A DNA stretch of 64,000 bases. Origin: Entoloma clypeatum. Lineage: Eukaryota; Basidiomycota; Agaricomycetes; Agaricales; Entolomataceae. Position numbers and translations under genes: made by a program. How positions within the stretch are numbered: the stretch's first letter is position 1; every line of letters begins with the position of its first letter. The stretch is from positions 434,001 to 498,000 of the forward strand of contig OY751491.1 in the NCBI GenBank assembly GCA_963565915.1, read 5' to 3'. This document shows, piece by piece, positions 21,095 to 29,712 of this stretch. The notes under the pieces were generated by a model. The model ran no database searches, was not told the origin of the DNA, and saw nothing but the letters and a program-made list of their open reading frames with translations.

Positions 21095-22224
21095 TCCTGT
21101 CCTCCCTCCGACTCCGCAGACTCCGTGGGCGGAACGGAGTTGCCTTCCGCCGCGTCCTTGACCACGAGTTGTTCCATGATAAACTCGTCTTGTTCCTCCA
21201 TCGTCATGAATCGGACGTCGAAGCGAAGGGGGCATTCACGACTGAAGTGACCCGTTTTGTTACATCTGAAGCATGCATTGGCATTCTTGCCTTTGACGCG
21301 TGAAGTATCAATGTCCATTGCATTAGGGTCCCTTGTCGGCGGAGCGGTTGCGGATGCGAGCGGAGCTGGACGCGGAGTGAATGGAATGTAGGGGCGAGGG
21401 AATACTGAGGTGCCAGGTACTCTTGGTCCGACGACGTTGCGGAAGGCGGATGTGCGGGTCGGAGCAGTGGCTTTGAAGGCTTTGTTGGCAATTCTATTGT
21501 CGTCGTTGACTCGTGCTGCAGAGTACCACTCATCGGGGTTGTCGTCCGCAGGCCGTCCGTGGGTCAGGGTGGCGATCTCGTTCTGAATGTCGGAACGGAG
21601 ACCATGGCGGAATTTGAGTACTATATTGGTATCCTCCTGATAGCCTGCTTTGTCAATGTAGTCTTTGAACTCGTCAATATAGGTCTCGACATCCCGTTGA
21701 CCTTGATAATAGGATTCTCCTTCGAGGATCAGTCTCGCGTCCTGTTCCTCATTCTTCGGAGTGAACTCCGTTGTAAAGACGGCGCGGAAGTCCACCCAAG
21801 TCCGATAAGGCGGAGCACCGGTCCTCCGCTCTTGTCGGATAATGCGATCCGCAAAGCGTGCTGCGCGTCCACTCTTCATGAAAGATAAGGCCCAATAAAT
21901 TTTAGCGTGGTCGTCTGCGAACTGTTCCGGAGCCAGCCCCATAAACAATTCACAGGAGTTTAGAAAGGTCCAGCCATTTGCGCACGATCCGTCGAAGTCT
22001 GACGGATTGGCGGGTTTTGCTCGACGCACGCCCGGATTGGCCGGAGCGAGCGGAGCAGGTGGAGGTGCGGGTGCGGGAGCAGGTGGGATAGGTGGCGGAG
22101 CTGGGGCAGGAATTGCGTTGAAGGCGAGGAGGAGTTGGTCAAGTTGAGTAGAGATATCAGCGAGAGTTTGACGTTGTTCCTGGAACTCGTGCTCGAGCTG
22201 TTCAAGGCGATTGGGGTCGTCCAT
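21070..22224 (-). CDS. Gypsy C gag
   Basis: 384 codons from ATG 22224. A coiled N-terminus (MDDPNRLEQLEHEFQEQRQT) and a long Pro/Ala spacer are followed by a retrotransposon gag capsid core (FLNSCELFMGL, WALSFMKSGRAARFADRI, DAYIDEF-like FKDYIDKAGY) and a single CCHC knuckle, CFRCNKTGHFSREC. It ends in EDFPPHNE; the EDFP codons contain the frameshift heptamer. The short 5' leader has one 6-codon upstream ORF (ATG near 22481). The gag ORF is intact. Confidence 0.9.
   Translation of the reverse strand: MDDPNRLEQLEHEFQEQRQTLADISTQLDQLLLAFNAIPAPAPPPIPPAPAPAPPPAPLAPANPGVRRAKPANPSDFDGSCANGWTFLNSCELFMGLAPEQFADDHAKIYWALSFMKSGRAARFADRIIRQERRTGAPPYRTWVDFRAVFTTEFTPKNEEQDARLILEGESYYQGQRDVETYIDEFKDYIDKAGYQEDTNIVLKFRHGLRSDIQNEIATLTHGRPADDNPDEWYSAARVNDDNRIANKAFKATAPTRTSAFRNVVGPRVPGTSVFPRPYIPFTPRPAPLASATAPPTRDPNAMDIDTSRVKGKNANACFRCNKTGHFSRECPLRFDVRFMTMEEQDEFIMEQLVVKDAAEGNSVPPTESAESEGGQEDFPPHNE
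21088..21094 (-). other. Candidate -1 frameshift heptamer GGATTTT, gypsy C gag/pol
   Basis: In the gag frame G-GAT-TTT, 15 nt before the gag TGA (21070-21072). The -1 frame continues GFSSSQRVNSAPS into pol. Same heptamer and same 15 nt spacing as gypsy A. The MMTV pro-pol site is the closely related GGATTTA form (known from the literature as I recall it). Confidence 0.65.
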
Positions 22225-22373
22225 TACTATGCGCGGAGCAGAATCACCGGTTACGGAGAGGTAATTAGAAGAACTGGAAGGGGTGTGAGATGTATCGGAG
22301 TCGGACGCGGACGAAGCTACTCCGAAGCGCGGAATCGTGACAACGATGCAATCGGACCCGGTCCAATTAGATG

Positions 22374-22383
22374 AGAACTTTCT
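22374..22383 (-). other. Self-priming primer-binding site, gypsy C
   Basis: AGAAAGTTCT on the element strand, 2 nt inside the 5' LTR end. It is the exact complement of AGAACTTTCT at 22513-22504 in the LTR, which lies about 33 nt downstream of a TATTTATC box (22546-22539) and so is the predicted mRNA 5' end. This is the arrangement of the Tf1/sushi group. Confidence 0.6.
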
Positions 22384-22385
22384 AC

Positions 22386-22812
22386 TGTAAGGGCGACCTT
22401 ACGATCCAAGACTCAAACTCAGATACTTGCAAGGGAGATCCGAAGTTTAGATTGAGCAGTCTAATAAGTAATACAACACATACCTTGCAAGGGAGATCCG
22501 AAGAGAAAGTTCTAAGGATTCCCCTGCAAGCTAGCTGCGATAAATAGTAAAATGAGATATGAAATAAGAGATAAAACAAGACACATGAATGATGAGCAAT
22601 GATCGGGAGTAGCGATGAAGGATGAATGGAAACAAGATGAATGATAGTACCTGCGATCCGACGTGCGGAGTAGCGGATGGGGGCGGAGTCGTCAGATGTG
22701 GAGAGGCGGATAAGATGTCGGAGACAGCGGATACGATCGGAGGACGTCGGAGATGGTGGAATAGAAAGGAAAGGAGGAAAGTAAAGGAAAAGTGAAAAGT
22801 GAAAGTGGTTGC
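22386..22812 (-). repeat. Gypsy C 5' LTR, main part (rest at 25503-25514)
   Basis: Homologous to 17443-17876 until GGTTGC at 22812, where the coding-empty LTR element interrupts it. The last bases, CCTTACA, resume after the insertion and its GTTGC duplication. Confidence 0.9.
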
Positions 22813-23401
22813 TGTCACGTAGCGTGTTTTTCAATGTTGGAAAACGTCGGATGCATCGGAGCAGTCGGAGCGGAGTAGCGGATGAACGGATGCGACAAGT
22901 CCGACGTCTTGCAGAAAGGACCTGGCTTCAACTTATGTGTTGCGCCCCATTCTTTGACGTGGTCCTAGATTTCGGATTGGCAGATGTCGGAGGGTGAGAG
23001 GAGCGGATGTGCGGAGCGGATGTGCGGAGGTGGAGACGTGAGAAGGAGGATGAGGACGAAAGGCAAAGGAATAGATTGGTGGAACGTATGGCAACGTATA
23101 GTGACGTATAATATTCGAACTGAGGAACTACGACAGAATTCATACTACTTATAGTAAACCAGAAGTGGGTCAGTAACTACTATAGGTAAGGTGTGGATGT
23201 CGGAGTTACTCATCGGAGCAATCGGAGTACGGAGAGGAGCAAATGCAAAATCAACATCAAGATGTCTACTTGTCAGCATAATTAGAATGTTAACTAGTAG
23301 AGATGTCAATAAGTACTATTATGAAGATCATCGGATGTCGGACCGGATAAAACGTCGGAGTCATTGGATGTGTCGGATGTATGAATTGCATGGTTATGAC
23401 A
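22813..23401 (-). repeat. 3' LTR of coding-empty element
   Basis: TGTCACGTAGCG to GGTTATGACA; appears identical in length to 24914-25502 and nearly identical in sequence. Confidence 0.9.
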
Positions 23402-24898
23402 GTATTTTCCCCTTAGGGCTGAACCCTTGAGGCCCATAGGATATGCCATATAATTGTGTGTTGGATGCTTGCCAGAAAATGTAATCATCCAATAATGCAA
23501 GTCACTTTATACTTGGCTGCATAAGGGCCAAGGATCAGAGGAGGTCGGAGGTGCGGAGATCCGAGGTGCGGAGGTCGGAGGAAAATGCAGATGAGAAAGG
23601 ATGTGCCAGCAGATACAGAGATGATCCATATTTTGTGTCCAATTGTAAACATCATTGCAAAAGTAAACAATGACAGAAAAAGCGGAGTTGATCTGAGCAG
23701 TCGGAGGAGCGGATGTCGGATCGGAGGTGGTGGACATGGCTTGGGTGCAGATAGCAAGTGCAATCAAGCAAATGTTATAGTCTTAGGGCCAAACCCTTGA
23801 GGCACATAAGGTGAGGAATGGCAAGTCCGATGTGAGGATGAGGGAATTTGTGATGAAGGAGAGGAAGCGGAGGTACCAAGTGTGGAGGGCAAATGAATGT
23901 GTGTCGGATTGGACTGAGGTTGCAAGATGCAATGGGATGGGAGTGACAGATGTCAAGATGTCGGAGATGACTGGAGCGGAGCGGATTTGTCGGAGGTGAT
24001 CGGATGTGGTATAAAATGTCGGAAGGGATGAAGAAAGTGATTGGTGTTTTCACTGGTTGACTATTTTCCCCTTAGGATAGACGTCCCATCGTCTATCTCC
24101 AAAGATGAGAGTCATAAAGGAGGTGAAAAAAATGCGGATGTCGTCGGATATGAGAGCGGAGTAGGTCGGAAATCAGAGGTGGAGGTGTCAGAGGTGTCCT
24201 GAAAGAATCAATGTGTCGAAAAGATCATAATGCCAATTTATTGACAAGTGCCAGAGGTTGTTTGGAATGCTTGCAGATGCAAGTAGTGAACTGTCTGCAG
24301 CCAGGGTTGCAAGTATACACCATGTAACTGCAAGATAGGCATAGTGCAGACATCGGAGGTGACCAGAGGTCGGAGTGACCAAAGTCGGAGGACAGAGTTT
24401 GCAAAAGTGGCAACAATACCAACTTAAGCAATAAGACGTCGAGGGCTTGCACTCTTCAGAAAATGGATGGAAAAGGTACTGGCCCAATACCCAAACAATG
24501 CAAAGATTGTGAAGTGGGTGAGCTAGTGGTATCCTATAACCATAGAAATTCGAGCCAAGCAAGGGTTTCACAAAATGTGACAGGTGTTCACCAAAAGCAA
24601 GTGGAGCGGAGTTAACCGGAGGTCGGAGATGATCAACCACAAATGAATGGGTCAACCAAAGTGAATGGACATAAAGACAGATGATTTTGTGAATGAGGAC
24701 AAGGTGGATGTCAATGACCCAAAAAATGCGGAGACATCGGAGATGTCGGAGGTCCGCAAGCGGAGTAGGATGTCGAAGGATGAATGGAGAGATGTGTCCT
24801 AATCCAGACCTAAACTTGAAAGACCAGATTGTAAGGCCAGGATGGAATAGGATCGGAGGGGTGCAGAGTGATTGAAAGAGGGTGTCAAAGGAATGGTG

Positions 24899-24911
24899 TC
24901 AGTTCGAATAT
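24899..24911 (-). other. Self-priming primer-binding site, coding-empty element
   Basis: On the element strand ATATTCGAACTGA, 2 nt inside the 5' LTR end, is a perfect 13-nt complement of the predicted transcript start at 25224-25212. Confidence 0.6.
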
Positions 24912-24913
24912 AC

Positions 24914-25502
24914 TGTCACGTAGCGTGTTTTTCAATGTTGGAAAACGTCGGATGCATCGGAGCAGTCGGAGCGGAGTAGCGGATGAACGGATGCGACAAG
25001 TCCGACGTCTTGCAGAAAGGACCTGGCTTCAACTTATGTGTTGCGCCCCATTCTTTGACGTGGTCCTAGATTTCGGATTGGCAGATGTCGGAGGGTGAGA
25101 GGAGCGGATGTGCGGAGCGGATGTGCGGAGGTGGAGACGTGAGAAGGAGGATGAGGACGAAAGGCAAAGGAATAGATTGGTGGAACGTATGGCAACGTAT
25201 AGTGACGTATAATATTCGAACTGAGGAACTACGACAGAATTCATACTACTTATAGTAAACCAGAAGTGGGTCAGTAACTACTATAGGTAAGGTGTGGATG
25301 TCGGAGTTACTCATCGGAGCAATCGGAGTACGGAGAGGAGCAAATGCAAAATCAACATCAAGATGTCTACTTGTCAGCATAATTAGAATGTTAACTAGTA
25401 GAGATGTCAATAAGTACTATTATGAAGATCATCGGATGTCGGACCGGATAAAACGTCGGAGTCATTGGATGTGTCGGATGTATGAATTGCATGGTTATGA
25501 CA
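24914..25502 (-). repeat. 5' LTR of coding-empty element
   Basis: On the element strand a TATAAG box near 25252 precedes, by about 31 nt, TCAGTTCGAATAT (25224-25212), the predicted transcript start. Confidence 0.9.
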
Positions 25503-25514
25503 GTTGCCCTTACA

Positions 25515-25816
25515 ACAACCACTTTAGTCTACATGTACTGTTTGTATACCATTGAAACATTGTATGTAAACCTCCTCAGACCATTCAACTAAAGTTCAAG
25601 GACTTGATAAGGTGAATATGAGCAAAATAGGTCGAAAATTTGACCAAAATCTTTTATTTCACCTTCGGATTCTCCACATTCAGGGGATCTCAGAACACCG
25701 TCTTTGATGTGGTCCTAGATTTTGTTGAGGCGACATGTGAGTCTGACGACTACATCCACAGGCCCAAACATAAAACGCGCAAGGAGAGGTGATACGATGC
25801 CATCAAGACAAAGGAG
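25515..25816. other. Flank of gypsy C with an old LTR fragment
   Basis: Mostly unassignable. About 25 bp at 25697-25722 match an internal stretch of the 589 bp LTR family (TTTGATGTGGTCCTAGATTT), probably an old remnant. Confidence 0.4.
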
Positions 25817-26330
25817 TGATACTGACTATTGACCCACATGGGATCTCAAGAGAACAAGCTACAGAATACAAAGGAAAGTAGGCTACTTATATATGTAAAT
25901 ACCATGAGGCATAAATGAAGTGCACAGTAAATAAGACTGTTCTAGAATAACATGTGTCTAACAGGAGGTAGGATAAGATAAAGGTTTCAGATAAGATAGG
26001 ATAAGATCAAGAGATAGGATAAGATGAGATAAGATAAAGAGATAAGATAAAGATGAGATTAGATGTTAGGATAAGATAAGAGCGATCATAACATTATCCC
26101 CTTTCTAGGTTTTGACTTCCAGGCAAAACCAGTGTCCATTCGAGAATAATAAAGAGAAAAAAATTTTGACGTTCCTTTCAGGTTCCACCTTCCAGTACTA
26201 GTCTCTGCTGCGCTCTGTCTATACTTCCAGGTTCCACCTTTCAGTCTCTTGTATAGGCCTTTGGATGTCCGCTGATAAGGCCGTGATGCGTCTAGGCCTA
26301 AAATCTGCGCATTTTGCACCCTTTCACACT
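25817..26330 (-). mobile_element. 3' end of a gypsy E-type element: LTR plus internal tail
   Basis: On the minus strand CTAGAAAGGGGGATAA (a polyp­urine tract) precedes TGTTATGATCGC at 26093, the LTR start. The LTR (to about 25817) shares ATATATAAGTAG, CTTTGTATTC and GTTCTCTTGAGAT with the gypsy E LTR at 63286-63533. It contains about ten GATAAG/GATAGG units (25970-26085). The upstream 26100-26330 segment has only a remnant of the pol 3' end. The 5' part of the element is missing. Confidence 0.55.
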
Positions 26331-26800
26331 ATCTCTAAGGGATATAGAGAGTCCTAGATGAGCTCCGATTCTGAGGACTTAGTGGCGACATTAGAGAGAG
26401 AGACCAGCGACCCTGGCAATGTAGGACATAGTGCTGGTCACCACTATGGGCTTAGCTATGATACTCGAGAGCTATGGGATCGTCTCGCAAGATAGAAAAG
26501 ACTATCGAGTGCCTCTCGTGACGAAGCGTGAAACAAGGAGATGGGTTATATGATGACACTAGCACTGTCTACCATACATCAGGGCTTGACCGGAGACATT
26601 CTCGCGAGAGGTTTGGTCAATGTGCGCCGTGCTCCACGTCCAAATCAGGAATATCGAAATGACATCGGATGATACAGACCGAGATCGGGTTTGATACATC
26701 GCGATCAACGTGACCTTATGGTGAACTTTGATAGGGACCGAATCTGATGGGTGGCTTATCAAGGCGACCCTTAATTGATGCAGCTGATACCTCACGGTAA
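26331..26800. other. Non-coding, nothing assignable
   Basis: No ORF with recognisable features on either strand. Confidence 0.4.
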
Positions 26801-27350
26801 CTAATCGGCATCGTCCCGGGTACATCGCAAAACCAAGATATTGAAATAGTGGCCTCTCCCTACCACCACCACCACCACCACCACAGCCGAAGACGACGAA
26901 CCACCCAGCTGTAAAGTCGACATCCTAACACCAGGCCTCCTCGGGATCCCACAGATCCCTTCGCAGCACCTCGTCCGCCTCCCACCCCCCTTCGACATCC
27001 CCGTCGTCCCCCTCCTCCCGCTCATCTTCCTCAAACTCCGTGGGTGGTCCGACCACCTGGCCTCCCACCTCCTGCACATGCAAGAGAAGACGTGGGTTGA
27101 CGAGGAGGACATCGACGAGATGCTGTGCCTGGCCATGGAGGTGTACAGTGCGAGTTTAGAGGCGGAAGCAGAGAAGGGGTGGATGCCGGACTGGTTCGTC
27201 AAGGAGGGGCGCGAGCGGGCGGAGAAGTATGCGAGGGTGTTCCCGGATTCGTTCGTGTTGTGGAGGGAGATGGGTGTTCCCGTTGAGGATGCGTGGGACG
27301 AGGATGAGGATGGAGCTGGGTATTACGATGAGGATGATTATGATGACTGA
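26801..27350 (+). pseudogene. 3' part of a fungal gene, possibly nucleotidyltransferase-like
   Basis: The frame ending at TGA 27348-27350 is open back to a TAG near 26850 and reads ILTPGLLGIPQIP, LPLIFLKLRGWSDHLASHLL, DIDEMLCLAM and an acidic tail. The LKLRGWSDH block is common in hypothetical proteins of mushrooms. In another frame, 26807-26860 reads GTSQNQDIEIVASP, resembling the G-S...D-[IV]-[DE] motif of nucleotidyltransferases, before a CAC repeat and a CACCACAG acceptor-like site (to 26885). An N-terminal part seems lost or split over exons. I am fairly sure it is protein-derived, unsure of function. Confidence 0.4.
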
Positions 27351-27887
27351 TGGTCTTCAGCCGAGGTATGAATTGGCATAATTGACTCAGAATCCTACCT
27401 GGTGCGCCAAAGTAGACACGAACGATCTCCAGGCTGATCTCACGCTTGAAGTTACGGTATCTCGGGCCTTAGCCCGACCTAATGATGCCGAGATGATCAC
27501 CTTCAGATTTAATCGGACTCCGGCAGGACTGGATGAATGAAGGCGCTATGGTTTAAGCCTTGGATCAGGTTGAAGCCATGCGACTCACATGCGCTGCGAT
27601 ATTCAGCGACAATCCCTGGAACGTTCTACATAGCCAAGGAATCAAGACCGACTTGGGACTTAGTGGATTCTCATGACGTAGGGTCCATAACCAACGTGAC
27701 CTCTTTGAGGTACATACCGTATTCCCCGGCAAACACTCGGAATAGAAACCGCATGACACTCTTCCCATCAAGAACCCGTCACATGAAGGAAGCTGCCCAA
27801 ACCAGGACAGCAGGCGATCGTCGCTCAGTAGGTACCGGCAGATAACAAAGATGATGCCAATCACAAACAAACGATAACCCCCCATGC
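27351..27887. other. Region upstream of the metallothionein, no gene recognised
   Basis: Short ORFs on both strands lack motifs. It presumably contains the metallothionein promoter. Confidence 0.4.
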
Positions 27888-27896
27888 CTATATAAA
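27888..27896 (+). promoter_or_regulatory. TATA box of the metallothionein gene
   Basis: CTATATAAA, 70 nt upstream of the ATG at 27966, which allows a 5' UTR of about 40 nt. Confidence 0.6.
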
Positions 27897-27965
27897 CAGA
27901 ACCCATTGCTCGACCATCTTCAATCCACATCCGATCGATACTCATCCAGCTCCAAACTCCAAACC

Positions 27966-28218
27966 ATGCAATCTGTACGCCATCCAACTCACACCCCCCC
28001 CCCCTTCATCTTTCGGAACGACGCTAATCGGGTACTCTACATCATAGACCACCCAGATCCCCACTGAGTCTGCCGGCTGCGGCTCGGATGCCTGCACCTG
28101 CGGCGAGAGGTTCGTTCATCATCTAGAAGTTCATCATGTCATGACTGAGATTATTATTCATTTACTTTTTTTTTTTCCCCACAGCTGCGCCTGCAAAGCC
28201 GGCGAATGCAAATGCTGA
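27966..28218 (+). CDS. Cysteine-rich copper-type metallothionein, 34 aa, three exons
   Basis: Exons 27966-27974, 28048-28109 and 28185-28218 join in frame to 35 codons including TGA. Introns are 73 nt (GTACGC to CATAG, with a CGCTAAT branch-like site) and 75 nt (GTTCGT to CCACAG). The product starts MQSTTQ and has seven cysteines at 14, 19, 21, 25, 27, 32 and 34, spaced C-x4-C-x-C-x3-C-x-C-x4-C-x-C, and no aromatic residue. Seven Cys in a roughly 25-residue C-terminal core is the design of small fungal Cu(I)-binding metallothioneins such as that of Neurospora; the role would be cytosolic copper buffering. The gene is far shorter than routine gene finders accept. The first exon (three codons) is the least certain part. 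Confidence 0.75.
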
Positions 28219-28514
28219 AGTGGCTGAAACAACCTCGATTCAATGATCGTTGACCAGACGATGTCGTCGTCCGCCTCTGCCCATCATCGTCCCCCACCCC
28301 ACGTCACCGTCGGAATTGATTTTCCCATAAATCCCTGTACCGTTTATGTATTTTACCTTCGTGAAAATGTTTAGACCATTTGCAAAATTTGTTTCCTCGT
28401 GAAATTCTCTAGTTCAATGTGCTTGCTGATGTTGTACAACATCTGACAAACAACCGTCATCAGATGACCACCAAACAAGTTTGTTTTCGGGAAAAGTTGC
28501 ACTGGCATAGCTGG
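28219..28514. other. 3' flank of metallothionein, non-coding
   Basis: Nothing recognised apart from ordinary sequence. Confidence 0.4.
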
Positions 28515-28810
28515 CAGGGGGCATTGCGCGGCGGTCTCCCAACCATCTCGCACAAAAAACCGCAAATTATTTGGGAAACAGGGTGTGCGTCGAGATCCCA
28601 GCTAAACGAGTAATTAGATTGTGAATTTGTCTGGGACGCTGTCGCACAGCAAATACCACAATCAAATCATTTGTCTGGTTTTCCATTTTGATTTGTGCAA
28701 TTTGCTGTGCGACAGCCTCCCAGACAAATACACAATCGTTTAGTTGGGATCCGGACGCTTTGCGCTTATTTGTGCGAGATGGTTGGGAGACCGCCGCGCA
28801 ATGTCCCCTG
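28515..28810. mobile_element. Foldback MITE, 296 bp
   Basis: The two ends are inverted repeats of about 45 bp (CAGGGG-R-CATTGCGCGGCGG and onward), and a second inner pair follows (TTTGTCTGGGAcGCTGTCGCACAGCAAAT against its complement), so almost the whole element can fold on itself. CAGGGG ends suggest a hAT-type origin. Flanks TAGCTGG and TAGCGCTGG are similar, but a clean target duplication is not visible. It has no coding capacity. Confidence 0.75.
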
Positions 28811-28877
28811 TAGCGCTGGGTGAGAATGGTTTTTCCAGATGTTGAAAACATGAGGTTGTGAGAGGCCTCCATGTGAG

Positions 28878-28911
28878 GTGTTTTTCACACGTTAATAACT
28901 GTGAAAAACAC
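28878..28911. repeat. Perfect 12 bp hairpin
   Basis: GTGTTTTTCACA, 10 nt loop, TGTGAAAAACAC. It lies between the MITE and the next gene remnant; function unknown. Confidence 0.5.
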
Positions 28912-28974
28912 ATTTGCAAAGTTTTCGGTAAAGACAGTGCGTTTTCGGCTGTAGAACTAAATAATCTGCCCTTT

Positions 28975-29680
28975 TCAGCAGTAATCCGCTACGTTCCACT
29001 CTTCTGGAGTACCCGCCAGCCCATCCGACTCACGGAGAGCATTGGAATTGCCTCGGCCGCCCACGATTGAGACCTCTTTGTCACCCCCAAGATACTTCAT
29101 GAGAGCCGCGAGGGAAGGACTATCCAACTTCACGTAGTCAGCTATCTTCCATCGGGTATTACACCTGACAATCTTTGGATCATCAAGATTTGCAGCATCG
29201 ACTCGATCCGACTCAACTGGGCCTTTCTCTCCAACCTCAGAGCATGACGCAGGCCCTCTCCCGTTAACTTCTCTGCCAAACTGGAACGTCCCGGCAAGGT
29301 TTCGGTTTCATCATGTGTCACGGGTGGCTAAATTAATGCAGGGATTGAATTGGGATAAGAAGCAGAGATATCAATTAACTCTATCAGATCAGACGTACGT
29401 CAGGCCATGGGATATTCTCTTTTTCATCAGTACGGCGCTGCCAAACGTCGCACAAGCGACCCATGTGCGAGATCCACACCTTCCTTTCTGGGCTGCTATC
29501 ATCGGGAATCGTCACCTCCACGAGTTTGATGAGTGTGATGAGCTCGGCAGAGCTCGTCTCGATAAAGTTGCGGTGAGCCTGAAGAAGGACTGTTTTCTGT
29601 TCAGTGGAAAGCATCCCTGGTGTGAATTTTAATGGCATGAAACTGCGCTTCACATTTCTCACACGGTGCTTGGAGGCCAA
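28975..29680 (-). pseudogene. Unidentified split gene remnant
   Basis: The first exon-like frame (29680-29399) reads [18 protein letters not shown] and VWISHMGRLCDVWQRR and ends at a GTACGT donor. Downstream, a frame open from about 29290 to TGA 28975-28977 includes ANLDDPKIVRCNTRWKIA and LAALMKYLGGDKEVSIVGG and can be joined through a TTCCAG acceptor; an alternative acceptor (TTTAG, 29328) gives a shorter 155-residue product ending at 29142. No ATG opens the upstream end, which abuts the truncated Hsp70 at about 29690. I do not recognise the family. Confidence 0.35.
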
Positions 29681-29712
29681 TTTTCCGTGTCTAATTTACA
29701 TCTTCTTGCCAG

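Larger units (their letters stand above)
22813..25502 (-). mobile_element. Coding-empty LTR retrotransposon (TRIM/LARD-like)
   Basis: Two 589 bp LTRs (22813-23401, 24914-25502) flank a 1.5 kb interior. The target duplication is GTTGC (22808-22812, 25503-25507). A purine tract AAGGGGAAAATAC borders the 3' LTR on the minus strand and a self-priming site borders the 5' LTR, so orientation is minus. The interior has no gag or pol motif in any frame; its longest ORF (24188-24655) is unremarkable. The interior is dense in CGGAG and CGGATG words, like gypsy C, and contains repeated CCCTTAGG/AACCCTTGAGGC words (23405, 23780, 24064). Confidence 0.85.
17443..25514 (-). mobile_element. Gypsy C, chromovirus-type LTR retrotransposon, interrupted
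   Basis: 3' LTR 17443-17876 and 5' LTR 22386-22812 plus 25503-25514, flanked by the 5 bp duplication ACAAC (17438-17442, 25515-25519). A polypurine tract (GAAGGGGGGGTGA on the minus strand) abuts the 3' LTR. The 5' LTR is split by a second LTR element. The two LTRs differ by about one base in the parts compared by eye, so insertion was recent. Confidence 0.9.

Noticed and set aside
24188..24655. 155-codon ORF inside the coding-empty element
   Set aside because: No ATG in a convincing place, no motif, and not supported by any second copy in the window.
27430..27480. CGGGCCTTAGCCCG hairpin as a terminator
   Set aside because: Isolated small hairpin with no U-tract or gene end; no basis for a role in a eukaryote.
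29320..29380. GGATTGAATTGGGA resembling the GIDLGT start of Hsp70
   Set aside because: It runs into a stop at once, lacks the rest of the motif and lies inside the intron region of the minus-strand remnant; treated as coincidence.
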